The notes beneath the pieces were generated by a model. That model saw nothing but the letters and a program-made list of their open reading frames with translations, was not told the DNA's origin and did no database searches. A DNA stretch of 64,000 nucleotides from CAWCCP01 sp963701245 (GTDB lineage: Bacteria; Patescibacteriota; Saccharimonadia; Saccharimonadales; UBA4665). Position numbers and translations under genes: made by a program. Of this stretch, positions 25,618 to 34,189 are shown in pieces (the stretch's first letter is position 1; each line of letters opens with the position of its first letter). The stretch is taken from assembly GCA_963701245.1 (NCBI GenBank), contig OY969576.1, positions 1,426,001 to 1,490,000 on the forward strand, written 5' to 3'.

Positions 25618-26649
25618 TTATAGGAGACTAGACTGTTCGTTAACATCAGTCATTCGCTTGCCAAGATGTGTGTAGGCTTTGTGGGTTACTTTTCGCCCTC
25701 GGGGAGTCCTTTCCAGTAATCCGATCTGAAGTAGATATGGTTCATAGAAGTCTTCTATGGTGGTGCGCTCTTCTGCAGTTAAAGCTGCAAGGGTTTCTAA
25801 GCCAACTGGACCGCCATGATAATTTTCTATTATGGCAGCGAGTAATCGTCGATCAGCCGTATCCAGTCCAAGTGAATCAATATCCAGAAGTGCCAAAGCT
25901 TTTTCACTTATCTGTGAATCAATTATTCCATCGGCATTGACGTCTGCGTAATCACGAACTCTTTTTAGTAGCCGATTAGATATTCTCGGCGTAAGTCGGG
26001 ACCGCTTCGCAAGTTCTGCAGCAGCCAATGAGTCAATTTGGACAGATAATATTTTGGCGGCTCGGATGATTACTTGCTGAATTTCTTCAGGTGTATAAAA
26101 CTCCAGCCGGTGTATCATTCCAAACCTGTCCCGGAGCGGTGCGGCCAGCGCACCAGTTCTTGTAGTGGCTCCAATAATCGTGAACTTTGGCAAATCCAAA
26201 CGCAGACTTTTTGCACTTGGTCCTTTGCCGAGCATTATATCGAGTTTGAAATCTTCCATGGCACTGTATAGAACTTCTTCAACAGATCGGTTTAAGCGGT
26301 GGATTTCATCTATAAACAAAATATCACCATCACTCAAATTGGTGAGCAAGCTTGCAAGATCCCCAGCACGTTCGACGGCCGGTCCGCTAGTAATACGAAT
26401 TTGCGCTCCCATTTCATTGGCAATTACACTCGCCATTGTTGTCTTGCCGAGTCCGGGCGGTCCATGTAAAAGAATATGGTCAAGTGGTTCACCTCGTTTT
26501 TTCGCCGCTTCGATGGACAGCTTTAAATTTTGTTTCAAACGTTCTTGGCCTATATAGTTCGCAAAATCTTTTGGACGCAGCGTTACTTCAAGTTCTACTT
26601 CCGAATCATCCGTCGGTTCATCTTGCATTGCACTAATTCGATCAATCAT
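25618..26649 (-). CDS. ruvB: RuvB, Holliday junction helicase motor
   Basis: This 343-residue AAA+ protein shows FANYIGQERLKQNL, Walker A GPPGLGKTT, Walker B LFIDEIHRLN, sensor 1 IIGATTRTGAL followed by the arginine-finger region LRDRFG, and a C-terminal winged helix with RTPRGRKVT. RuvB drives branch migration with RuvA. It overlaps ruvA by 4 bases at the end of the yebC-ruvC-ruvA-ruvB operon. Confidence 0.97.
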   Translation of the reverse strand: MIDRISAMQDEPTDDSEVELEVTLRPKDFANYIGQERLKQNLKLSIEAAKKRGEPLDHILLHGPPGLGKTTMASVIANEMGAQIRITSGPAVERAGDLASLLTNLSDGDILFIDEIHRLNRSVEEVLYSAMEDFKLDIMLGKGPSAKSLRLDLPKFTIIGATTRTGALAAPLRDRFGMIHRLEFYTPEEIQQVIIRAAKILSVQIDSLAAAELAKRSRLTPRISNRLLKRVRDYADVNADGIIDSQISEKALALLDIDSLGLDTADRRLLAAIIENYHGGPVGLETLAALTAEERTTIEDFYEPYLLQIGLLERTPRGRKVTHKAYTHLGKRMTDVNEQSSLL

Positions 26650-27230
26650 GAGCTTCCCCTAAGAGCCAATCTTATTCGATCCGCAGTTGGCAACGAGCTA
26701 TCGACATTTTGCAATGCTTTCGCGGCGTCTGAAGCCGTATAGCCAAGCGCAATGAGCCCCTCGGCTGCTTCATCACCCATAACAGACGCTTCGCTCTGCA
26801 ACATTCCTGTTGATGCCAGATCCACACCCACCAAACCGACCTTGTCTTTTAGTTCCACAACAACACGTTCGGCTACACGTTTACCGACTCCGTTGGCACG
26901 CTGTATAAATTTAACATCACCTCCCGCAATTGCTCTTCTGACTTCTTGTGCATTGCCAATACTTAACATGTTAAGTGCCATTTTTGGACCTATTCCGGTC
27001 ACATTTAATAACTGTTCAAATAAATTCTTGGTGTCACGTGCAAGAAAACCAAATAAGTCATGAGCTTGCTCACGAATATGCTCATAAATATACACTTTGA
27101 CTGATTCATCTTTATTAAATAAGCCATAATCTTCAGTCGTAATATTTAACTCATACCCAATGCCTTGTACATCTAGTACAATTGTCGCAATAAGTTTTTC
27201 ACTTACCACCCCATAAAGTGTCGCAATCAT
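26646..27230 (-). CDS. ruvA: RuvA, Holliday junction binding subunit
   Basis: This 194-residue protein has the three RuvA domains: an N-terminal OB fold (MIATLYGVVSEK), tandem helix-hairpin-helix motifs (NVTGIGPKMALNMLS and ANGVGKRVAERVVVELK), and the C-terminal RuvB-binding domain (GLIALGYTASDAAKAL). It tetramerises on Holliday junctions. A perfect palindrome (26961-26976) is embedded in the coding sequence. Confidence 0.96.
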   Translation of the reverse strand: MIATLYGVVSEKLIATIVLDVQGIGYELNITTEDYGLFNKDESVKVYIYEHIREQAHDLFGFLARDTKNLFEQLLNVTGIGPKMALNMLSIGNAQEVRRAIAGGDVKFIQRANGVGKRVAERVVVELKDKVGLVGVDLASTGMLQSEASVMGDEAAEGLIALGYTASDAAKALQNVDSSLPTADRIRLALRGSS

Positions 27231-27238
27231 TCTAAGTA

Positions 27239-27709
27239 TTATCTCATAGTCATAGAATGGGTGATAGCTGCTGCTAGGGCATCAGCACAGTCATCCGGCC
27301 TAGGAATATCCTTCAATTTTAGTATTACGCGAACCATTTCTTGGATTTGCTTTTTATCTGCCCGGCCATAACCCGTTAAGGCTTGTTTGATTTGCAAGGG
27401 GGTATACTCGAATATTTTTATACTGGCTTGTACACCAGCGAGCAATATAACACCACGAGCCTGTGAAACTGTCATAGCCGTCGTTACATTCTGGGCAAAA
27501 AATAGCTTTTCGACGGCCATCACGGTTGGCTTGGTTTGTATAATTATATCTGTTATTTCATCAAAGATAATTTGTAAACGTATTGCATCATCTTCTTTTG
27601 CGGGCGTTCGAATAACTCCTCCGTCGACAAGCTGAGATTGGCCGTTTGTATACTCAATAATACCGAAACCGAGAATACCGGTCCCGGGATCAATGCCAAT
27701 TATTCTCAT
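27239..27709 (-). CDS. ruvC: RuvC, Holliday junction resolvase
   Basis: This 156-residue RNase H-fold nuclease starts MRIIGIDPGTGILGFGI, with the first catalytic Asp, and contains MAVEKLFFAQNV (Glu), the conserved YTPLQIKQALTGYGRADKKQI, and DDCADALAAAITH with the last acidic residues. It cuts Holliday junctions brought by RuvAB. Only 3 bases separate it from yebC upstream. Confidence 0.96.
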   Translation of the reverse strand: MRIIGIDPGTGILGFGIIEYTNGQSQLVDGGVIRTPAKEDDAIRLQIIFDEITDIIIQTKPTVMAVEKLFFAQNVTTAMTVSQARGVILLAGVQASIKIFEYTPLQIKQALTGYGRADKKQIQEMVRVILKLKDIPRPDDCADALAAAITHSMTMR

Positions 27710-27712
27710 AAT

Positions 27713-28438
27713 TTACGTAAGTAGATCTTCAGGAATCTCAAAATTAACGTGGGTATTTACCACATCATCCAAAACATCCAATGCTTCCATTAACCGCATA
27801 ATTTTGCCGGCGGTAGCTGCATCTGTAATCTCAACCACATTATTTGGGACATACGTAAGCTCGGCATCAGTAATAGCTAATCCGGCAGCCGTGAGAGTTT
27901 CACGCACTCTGTTTAATTCTTTCGGATCAGTATATATGACTGTCTCGCCGTCTTCTTCTTGCACATCTTCCGCACCAGCATCGAGCGCCTGCAGCAGTAC
28001 ATCATCACCTGTTGCCGACACTCTGATAAGACCTCTCCGATCAAATTGAAACGCAACTGATCCTTTTTCTGCTATGTTGCCACCATGTTTACTAAAGGCT
28101 AGTTTTACCTCGGGATAGGTACGATTAAGGTTATCCGTTGCACATTCGACTAAAATGGCGGTGCCACCGGGTCCATATCCTTCATATAAAACTTCAGTGA
28201 GTTGTGCCGCATTCTTATCTTTTATGCGATCAATTGCCCGCTGTATATTTGATCCTGGCATATTTGCTTCTTTTGCTTTTTCAATAGCCAAACGAAGCGC
28301 AAAGTTGGTCTCTGGGTCAGTGCCGCTACGGGCAGCTATGGCAATTGCATTTCCTAAACGAGTAAACACCACTCCCCTGGCAGCGTCTTTGGCACCTTTT
28401 TGCCGTTTTATAGTTGACCATTTACTGTGACCACTCAC
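27713..28438 (-). CDS. yebC: YebC/PmpR family protein
   Basis: This 241-residue protein begins MSGHSKWSTIKRQKGAKDA, the invariant YebC start, and has the three-domain YebC layout with NLNRTYPEVKLAFSKHGG and FEIPEDLLT at the end. Family members act as transcription regulators or, as shown recently, help ribosomes through proline stretches. It leads the ruvCAB operon, a common arrangement. Confidence 0.95.
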   Translation of the reverse strand: MSGHSKWSTIKRQKGAKDAARGVVFTRLGNAIAIAARSGTDPETNFALRLAIEKAKEANMPGSNIQRAIDRIKDKNAAQLTEVLYEGYGPGGTAILVECATDNLNRTYPEVKLAFSKHGGNIAEKGSVAFQFDRRGLIRVSATGDDVLLQALDAGAEDVQEEDGETVIYTDPKELNRVRETLTAAGLAITDAELTYVPNNVVEITDAATAGKIMRLMEALDVLDDVVNTHVNFEIPEDLLT

Positions 28439-28696
28439 TTATTTTCTCCCAGATATTTATCAAAATGTATCTGTTATTTTATCATAATGGACTGATTTTG
28501 TCTTCGGTAACTTCAATTGACTTTTTAGTCAAAATACGGATAATGTAAGGAGTTAAATTGAAATTAATGAGCTCATTTTAACAATTATGTTTTGATACGG
28601 GTGTTTTAGTAGTTTTAAACTTCAGCATCTACAAATATTTTGCCAAATGCATCTAAGAATAGTATGGCTGGATATACTATTAATCACATCTGATGG

Positions 28697-28773
28697 GGGC
28701 CCATAGCTCAGCCGGTTAGAGCACCTGCCTTTTAAGCAGGGTGTCGTGGGTTCGAGTCCCACTGGGCCCTCCA
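28697..28773 (+). tRNA. tRNA-Lys (TTT)
   Basis: Full cloverleaf: acceptor GGGCCCA/TGGGCCC, D-arm GCTC..GAGC, anticodon stem CCTGC/GCAGG around CTTTTAA (anticodon TTT), T-arm GTGGG TTCGAGT CCCAC, discriminator T and an encoded CCA. It marks the left edge of the accessory region. Confidence 0.96.
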
Positions 28774-28787
28774 AGCATAAGAACTTT

Positions 28788-28813
28788 GACCTCAGTAAAA
28801 TGGGGTCGTTTTT
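28788..28813 (+). terminator. Terminator of tRNA-Lys
   Basis: GACCTCA (28788-28794) pairs with TGGGGTC (28801-28807), one wobble pair, loop GTAAAA, followed by G and five T. Confidence 0.7.
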
Positions 28814-28876
28814 GTTGCAAACTCATCTTAATCTGTTTATGCTTAAGCTAAGTAAATAATATCCTTTAGCAATAAC

Positions 28877-29641
28877 ATGTCAGAATTAACAGAATCGTCG
28901 CACATTAAACCGTCCCAGCAAGTAGCTCATCCTCACATTAATCATGCTCAAAAATTTATCATTCTCTATCTGCTGATTTTAGTAATAGTCGCTTTTATTG
29001 GTGCAATTTATTCATGGCAGCATTCAAAAGTACAGAATTTGACGTATCAAATAAGTCAAACCAAGCAAACAATTAACTCTTCGAAATCACAGTTGACGAT
29101 AATAGACAATCAAAATGAAGGCACAGTTACGAGCGTCATTTCTACGCCCAGCAATATGGTCAGTCTACTAAACGAACAAGTGACATTCACGACACCATCC
29201 GGCTGGGTAACTGCAACGGCTTCGCACTACAACGAACCTTGCTATATTGGCGGACTGGCGGCCCAATTCTGTTTAGCCACCACCATCGTAATTCCAAAAA
29301 GTTTAAATAATAACAATACAACTTCTACTGACAGCGGAATCACCATTTCTGTATTTAAACATAGTGACAATACTAATGCGGCAGCCTGGTTTACGAATGA
29401 TTTCAATAATGAAGGCTACGACGTAACCGCGAATCAAATACCATCATCTACTATTAGCGGTTACAATGCCAGCATTATTAATCCGAGTGACGCAGCACCG
29501 GCTTACTTTAATACCTCTCCGTACACCGAATATTACGTATTTACCAATAAATCATACATTGTAATGCTGACTTTTAGTTCAGACGTTACAAACTCAACAA
29601 TTCAAACTTTCGCTAGTTCAATCAAGATGCAGGGAAATTAA
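28877..29641 (+). CDS. Membrane-anchored coiled-coil protein (family copy 1)
   Basis: This 254-residue protein has a cytoplasmic tail of about 27 residues, a membrane helix (about 28-47, FIILYLLILVIVAFIGAIYS), a short coiled coil (KVQNLTYQISQTKQTI) and an extracytoplasmic domain with two cysteines (NEPCYIGGLAAQFC). The domain is reminiscent of PsbP-like lipoprotein domains, but I cannot assign it. It is 4 bases from the next gene, which has the same layout; a third copy lies at 45286. Function unknown. Confidence 0.65.
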   Translation: MSELTESSHIKPSQQVAHPHINHAQKFIILYLLILVIVAFIGAIYSWQHSKVQNLTYQISQTKQTINSSKSQLTIIDNQNEGTVTSVISTPSNMVSLLNEQVTFTTPSGWVTATASHYNEPCYIGGLAAQFCLATTIVIPKSLNNNNTTSTDSGITISVFKHSDNTNAAAWFTNDFNNEGYDVTANQIPSSTISGYNASIINPSDAAPAYFNTSPYTEYYVFTNKSYIVMLTFSSDVTNSTIQTFASSIKMQGN

Positions 29642-29645
29642 AAAT

Positions 29646-30401
29646 ATGGATGAAGCTGCTGAACCACCATCAAAATCAGTGATGCGCAAAAGCCACGTTT
29701 TACTTATAGTTACATTGCTGATCGTTATTTTTGGGGTGATAGCAGGATGGTATCTATTTCAAAGACAACATAATCAAGTAGAATCGCTGACAAACAAAAA
29801 TGCTACTCTGGGCACACAACTATCAAGCCTTAGAACTCAAATTAGTGCGGCCAAAGCCGCTGGCAACGTTACGACCAGCGGCTGGAAGACGTACTGTGAC
29901 CCACACGGCATATTCTGCTTCAAATATCCTTCGGGTTGGGCAGTCGATTCCAGTTACTCTTCAGTCGTTCATATTGGTGGCGCAATATTAACAAATCCGA
30001 GTAAGACCCTAACAGTGTACTACCTGGATAATTATATAAAAGATGGTTTTGCCGAGAACTTCATTGTCCATTCAATAAAAGCTCTCAATGTCGGTAATAA
30101 TAACTTGGCTGTGCTCGGCGGCTATTATGTTCAGACGGTTGAGTATACACCACAATACGAAGTAGTTACTATTGGAGATGGCGTGAGCAGCTCAGCTCTT
30201 TCAGATAAAGCTGGCAATAACATTTTCGCACCGTTGCCTGCGGGCTTTAATTATAGTGGCGGAGTATATACTGACACTATTGGTCAGTTTTACGTACTAC
30301 CGAATAAGACCTTTTCGACAGTTCAGCAAGCAGATGCCTGGTATGACTCAATAGATGGTAAGACGGCGTGGAAAATAATGGAAAGTTTGAGTAATGAATA
30401 A
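29646..30401 (+). CDS. Membrane-anchored coiled-coil protein (family copy 2)
   Basis: This 251-residue protein has the same plan as its upstream neighbour: a short tail, one membrane helix (about 16-38), a coiled coil (NQVESLTNKNATLGTQLSSL) and an outer domain. The outer domain begins CDPHGIFCFKYPSGWAVDSS, a pattern seen in PsbP-like domains. It is co-transcribed with the preceding gene. The left IS30 element lies 54 bases downstream, so any original downstream gene may have been displaced. Confidence 0.65.
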   Translation: MDEAAEPPSKSVMRKSHVLLIVTLLIVIFGVIAGWYLFQRQHNQVESLTNKNATLGTQLSSLRTQISAAKAAGNVTTSGWKTYCDPHGIFCFKYPSGWAVDSSYSSVVHIGGAILTNPSKTLTVYYLDNYIKDGFAENFIVHSIKALNVGNNNLAVLGGYYVQTVEYTPQYEVVTIGDGVSSSALSDKAGNNIFAPLPAGFNYSGGVYTDTIGQFYVLPNKTFSTVQQADAWYDSIDGKTAWKIMESLSNE

Positions 30402-30454
30402 TATAGGTTTTACCACCTTAGACATAATATTAATTTTTGTTATTGTCGGCAGCT

Positions 30455-31553
30455 TCAATTCCAACCCGAAATGCAACATAACCACTAATAACTAAAAGCA
30501 CCTCTGTTCCTTGTCTTGTAGACTGGTAGTTACTAAGCAACCATATACAAGGAGAACAGAGATGCACTTTCATCTTACACAACAACAACGTATTGAGCTA
30601 AGTCTTATGATGAGACTTGGCCATACCCAAAGGAGTACAGCTTTAGTACTCGGCGTAAGTCCCAGTACTATTTGCCGAGAGCTCCGTCGCAATGCTTTTG
30701 CTTCCGGACAGTACCATGCTGCACATGCCCGGGTTATTGCCCATGAGCGTCGGGCTTCAGCAAATGCGCTGCGCAATAAGTTACTCGGGTGTCCTGTACT
30801 CGCAGCGCTCATCGAACAACGGCTACAGGGCAACTACTCACCCGAACAGGTAGTCGGCTGGTTGCGCGACACGAAACGAAAGTTTCGAGTCAGCACCCAA
30901 ACAATCTATGATTGGATATACCTGTATGCCCGACATCTGCTCATTCACTTACACTGCCGTAAAGGCAAATACCGACGTACCAGGGAATGTAGTTTACGGA
31001 AGGCCTTTCGTAACAAACAAAAAGAGTCCCGTAGCATTGATGCCCGACCAATGTGTGTAGCAAAGCGTACACGTTACGGCCACTGGGAGGGAGACACGGT
31101 TGTCGGAACAAACCAAAGCGGCAGTATTGCTACGTTCGTAGAACGGAAAAGCGGCTACCTCGTAGCACAGGTACTGACCGACAAAACAGCTACTAGTTTC
31201 GAGCAGGCTGCAAAGCAGTGCTTTGCTGGTCTACCTAAGCGTTACGCTCTGACACTGACACTCGACAATGGCGCAGAGATGAGTAACTACGAGGAGATTG
31301 AACGAAGCACTCAGTTACGGATCTATTTTGCGCATCCCTACCATAGCTGGGAACGAGGTACCAATGAGAATACCAATGGGCTATTACGGTTTTACTTTCC
31401 GAAAAGCATGAGCTTCGCTCATCTAACTCAAACAATGCTTGACGAAGCAGTCTCGCAGCTTAATACTAGACCTCGTAAACGGCTGGGATACAAAACACCG
31501 CAGCAGGTCTTTGAGTCAAAGTGGTAGTGTTGCAATTCGGGGTAGAATCTAGG
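30455..31553 (+). mobile_element. IS30-family insertion sequence, left copy
   Basis: About 1.1 kb with one transposase gene. The ends are imperfect inverted repeats: the outer end reads ATTCCAACCCGAAATGCAAC and the inner end, read inward, ATTCTACCCCGAATTGCAAC. The boundary is set by where this copy stops matching the inverted copy at 33019-34117; the true ends may be a few bases inside. No target duplication could be identified. Confidence 0.85.
30562..31527 (+). CDS. IS30-family transposase, left copy
   Basis: This 321-residue transposase starts MHFHLTQQQRIELSLMMRL, after AAGGAG 7 bases upstream; an in-frame extension back to 30511 lies before the ribosome site and is unlikely. It has the IS30 N-terminal helix-turn-helix (STALVLGVSPSTICRELRRN) and a DDE catalytic core (HWEGDTVVG, LTLDNGAEMSNYE, HSWERGTNENTNGLLR). 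The frame is intact, so the element may be active. Its protein is identical to that of the second copy. Confidence 0.95.
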   Translation: MHFHLTQQQRIELSLMMRLGHTQRSTALVLGVSPSTICRELRRNAFASGQYHAAHARVIAHERRASANALRNKLLGCPVLAALIEQRLQGNYSPEQVVGWLRDTKRKFRVSTQTIYDWIYLYARHLLIHLHCRKGKYRRTRECSLRKAFRNKQKESRSIDARPMCVAKRTRYGHWEGDTVVGTNQSGSIATFVERKSGYLVAQVLTDKTATSFEQAAKQCFAGLPKRYALTLTLDNGAEMSNYEEIERSTQLRIYFAHPYHSWERGTNENTNGLLRFYFPKSMSFAHLTQTMLDEAVSQLNTRPRKRLGYKTPQQVFESKW

Positions 31554-31610
31554 CAGTATTAGCTCCATTGGTTGGTGCGTCTATGAATCATCAAGAAATA
31601 TTATCAGCAC

Positions 31611-31748
31611 CTATACTAGAATTACATCTCTTAAGTCAAACAAACTTTCGTAAATAATACTTCTCCACCTCAGAATTTCTTCGAGCATGGGTGTAAACTT
31701 GTTCCTGTAAAGACCTCCAAATTTAGTAATAGATACTGGTAGTTTCAT
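31611..31748 (-). CDS. Small KFGG-module protein, 45 aa
   Basis: An ATG at 31748, with AGGAT about 10 bases upstream, opens a 45-codon frame. It contains TKFGGLYRNKFTPMLEEIL. The same pattern, K-[FLI]-G-G then P at position 12, recurs in remnants at 39238, 40053 and 37651, all on the minus strand. The sequence is charged and helical, with no signal peptide. It follows a gene remnant after 23 bases inside the IS30-bounded segment. I do not recognise the family. It is the only copy with an intact start. Confidence 0.5.
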   Translation of the reverse strand: MKLPVSITKFGGLYRNKFTPMLEEILRWRSIIYESLFDLRDVILV

Positions 31749-31771
31749 AATCTATTATCCTGAAACTATTT

Positions 31772-31930
31772 TTATTTCCACCCTGTTACAACGAACTCTG
31801 GACACACAGATAACTGCTTAAGCCACGCATATAGCTCAGGCAATTCAGGCAAATCAACAATCGTGTAGCTTGCTTTAATACTGAAGTCGTTATAGGTAAA
31901 AAGATTACCGATTTTGCATGTGCATTTAGT
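31772..31930 (-). pseudogene. Gene remnant, 52 codons without start
   Basis: This open frame reads like protein (IGNLFTYNDFSIKASYTIVD, then ELYAWLKQLSVCPEFVVTGW) but has no usable start: a stop lies just before it. An ATG at the right place (MHMQNR) is in another frame, suggesting a frameshift near 31915. It is probably the C-terminal part of a lost gene. It lies 23 bases upstream of the small KFGG-module gene. Confidence 0.45.
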
Positions 31931-32043
31931 TTATCCGCTCATCCAATTGTGGATAACAGAGATGTGATGAAATGGGTCCTATGTTTTATAGTTGAGTCAT
32001 TACAAATGTAGCCATAAAGCCATAAATAAGGCGCTCATGGCTA

Positions 32044-32808
32044 TTAGGTTCGTAAATAATCGTCAATTAAAAATTCAAATCTATCGGGCATACTAGACCA
32101 ATAAGACTGGTGTGTAAATTGAGTCTGGTGTCTTCTGTAGCGAAGTACTGGACTTGGAAGAAAAACGCCTGCGTACCTCGCGTTAATCTTAGTCCACATG
32201 GCTATATCTTCGTATTTTGCTAATAATGGATCCTCTACCCAACCCCCTATTTCCTTTATAATATTAGTTCGTCCAACGAAAGCGCTACAATGACTCGGAA
32301 AACGATTGTGCTCTATTTTGCAATTTCTAATACCACCTATAGGTATCGTGTCATGAAAGGAAAAGACTGGAGCGTTTCTAATAAAGTTACCATCAGAATC
32401 TACGATCGTACATCCACCCATTGCCCAAACCGCATCTTTTTGATGAGCTGTAGATAATAATTCCGCCATAGCGTTTGGAATATATTCATCATCTGCATCC
32501 AGATTGAATAACCATTCTGTATTTGCTCTTTTTAATGCACGGTTTCTAGGAAATGCCGGTCCATGTTTAATGTCCGTAGCTCTATAGTCTATTATTTGTT
32601 TATCTATGTTGAGATCACCAATAACAGTGTATACCCACTGCATATCAATGCCATCTACTGCCAATAGCCACTGCATTTTCCATCCAGCTAACTCTTTAGA
32701 AAGCTCCACGATGGAATTCCCAGCCAGCCTTAAATAGTCTGGCTCTTTCCTGCCAACCGCCGTAATGATTGATATGCTTCTATCGCTAGATACAATTGAG
32801 TTCGGCAT
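32044..32808 (-). CDS. Family 2 glycosyltransferase
   Basis: This 254-residue protein has the GT-A fold features of family 2: SISIITAVGRKEPDYLRL at the N terminus, GPAFPRNRALKRANTEWLFN, the metal-binding LDADDEYIP near residue 100, and a C-terminal acceptor region (WVEDPLLAKYEDIAMWTKI) with the catalytic E-D. It transfers a sugar from a nucleotide-sugar donor, probably to a surface glycan. It is the main cargo between two inverted IS30 copies. Confidence 0.85.
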   Translation of the reverse strand: MPNSIVSSDRSISIITAVGRKEPDYLRLAGNSIVELSKELAGWKMQWLLAVDGIDMQWVYTVIGDLNIDKQIIDYRATDIKHGPAFPRNRALKRANTEWLFNLDADDEYIPNAMAELLSTAHQKDAVWAMGGCTIVDSDGNFIRNAPVFSFHDTIPIGGIRNCKIEHNRFPSHCSAFVGRTNIIKEIGGWVEDPLLAKYEDIAMWTKINARYAGVFLPSPVLRYRRHQTQFTHQSYWSSMPDRFEFLIDDYLRT

Positions 32809-33018
32809 ATTAAAAAGCTGTATTTAATTTTCAAATTAAAAGTAGTAAATATTGTAGACCTATAGCAGGACGATAAGCAACCCGCAGTTTACTCATCATA
32901 AATCGATACAGCTAAGTTTCCGTGCAAGACATTCAATATCTGTTAGGGATTTGTACGACAGGAAAAAAGTTCTTTATCTCTTTGCACTGTGGTTGCAATA
33001 ACATATACTGTGGCCCCC
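32809..33018. other. Intergenic spacer, no gene seen
   Basis: About 210 A/T-rich bases between the glycosyltransferase start and the right IS30 element. No reading frame stands out. A run of seven C adjoins the inner IS end (33014-33020). Confidence 0.4.
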
Positions 33019-34117
33019 CCTAGATTCTACCCCGAATTGCAACACTACCACTTTGACTCAAAGACCTGCTGCGGTGTTTTGTATCCCAGCCGTTTACGAG
33101 GTCTAGTATTAAGCTGCGAGACTGCTTCGTCAAGCATTGTTTGAGTTAGATGAGCGAAGCTCATGCTTTTCGGAAAGTAAAACCGTAATAGCCCATTGGT
33201 ATTCTCATTGGTACCTCGTTCCCAGCTATGGTAGGGATGCGCAAAATAGATCCGTAACTGAGTGCTTCGTTCAATCTCCTCGTAGTTACTCATCTCTGCG
33301 CCATTGTCGAGTGTCAGTGTCAGAGCGTAACGCTTAGGTAGACCAGCAAAGCACTGCTTTGCAGCCTGCTCGAAACTAGTAGCTGTTTTGTCGGTCAGTA
33401 CCTGTGCTACGAGGTAGCCGCTTTTCCGTTCTACGAACGTAGCAATACTGCCGCTTTGGTTTGTTCCGACAACCGTGTCTCCCTCCCAGTGGCCGTAACG
33501 TGTACGCTTTGCTACACACATTGGTCGGGCATCAATGCTACGGGACTCTTTTTGTTTGTTACGAAAGGCCTTCCGTAAACTACATTCCCTGGTACGTCGG
33601 TATTTGCCTTTACGGCAGTGTAAGTGAATGAGCAGATGTCGGGCATACAGGTATATCCAATCATAGATTGTTTGGGTGCTGACTCGAAACTTTCGTTTCG
33701 TGTCGCGCAACCAGCCGACTACCTGTTCGGGTGAGTAGTTGCCCTGTAGCCGTTGTTCGATGAGCGCTGCGAGTACAGGACACCCGAGTAACTTATTGCG
33801 CAGCGCATTTGCTGAAGCCCGACGCTCATGGGCAATAACCCGGGCATGTGCAGCATGGTACTGTCCGGAAGCAAAAGCATTGCGACGGAGCTCTCGGCAA
33901 ATAGTACTGGGACTTACGCCGAGTACTAAAGCTGTACTCCTTTGGGTATGGCCAAGTCTCATCATAAGACTTAGCTCAATACGTTGTTGTTGTGTAAGAT
34001 GAAAGTGCATCTCTGTTCTCCTTGTATATGGTTGCTTAGTAACTACCAGTCTACAAGACAAGGAACAGAGGTGCTTTTAGTTATTAGTGGTTATGTTGCA
34101 TTTCGGGTTGGAATTGA
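33019..34117 (-). mobile_element. IS30-family insertion sequence, right copy
   Basis: Inverted copy of 30455-31553. Several overlapping frames are identical in the two copies, so nucleotide identity over the gene is essentially complete. The same imperfect terminal repeats are present. Confidence 0.85.
33045..34010 (-). CDS. IS30-family transposase, right copy
   Basis: Identical in sequence to the transposase of the left element, with the same AAGGAG ribosome site and ATG (34010). The DDE core and helix-turn-helix are intact. Identity of two intact copies indicates recent duplication, gene conversion or ongoing activity. Confidence 0.95.
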   Translation of the reverse strand: MHFHLTQQQRIELSLMMRLGHTQRSTALVLGVSPSTICRELRRNAFASGQYHAAHARVIAHERRASANALRNKLLGCPVLAALIEQRLQGNYSPEQVVGWLRDTKRKFRVSTQTIYDWIYLYARHLLIHLHCRKGKYRRTRECSLRKAFRNKQKESRSIDARPMCVAKRTRYGHWEGDTVVGTNQSGSIATFVERKSGYLVAQVLTDKTATSFEQAAKQCFAGLPKRYALTLTLDNGAEMSNYEEIERSTQLRIYFAHPYHSWERGTNENTNGLLRFYFPKSMSFAHLTQTMLDEAVSQLNTRPRKRLGYKTPQQVFESKW

Positions 34118-34134
34118 CGATTCTTCAATTTGTC

Positions 34135-34164
34135 AATAATACCATTTGATGGTATTATTTTTTT
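34135..34164. terminator. Bidirectional intrinsic terminator
   Basis: AATAATACCAT (34135-34145) pairs perfectly with ATGGTATTATT (34149-34159) over a TTG loop and runs into a T-tract. It lies just outside the right IS30 copy and would insulate the HIT gene. Confidence 0.75.
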
Positions 34165-34189
34165 ATTAACGTAGTTCTGTAGTTATAAT

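Larger units (their letters stand above)
30455..34117. mobile_element. Candidate composite transposon (inverted IS30 pair)
   Basis: Two identical IS30-family copies in opposite orientation flank 1,465 bases that hold a glycosyltransferase gene, a 45-residue small gene and a gene remnant, all on the minus strand. The pair could move the segment together, or invert it by homologous recombination. No direct repeat was seen at the outer ends, so transposition as a unit is not proven. Confidence 0.55.

Noticed and set aside
34081..34120. Outer target-site duplication of the IS30 pair
   Set aside because: Sequences just outside the two outer ends do not match beyond bases that may belong to the element itself.
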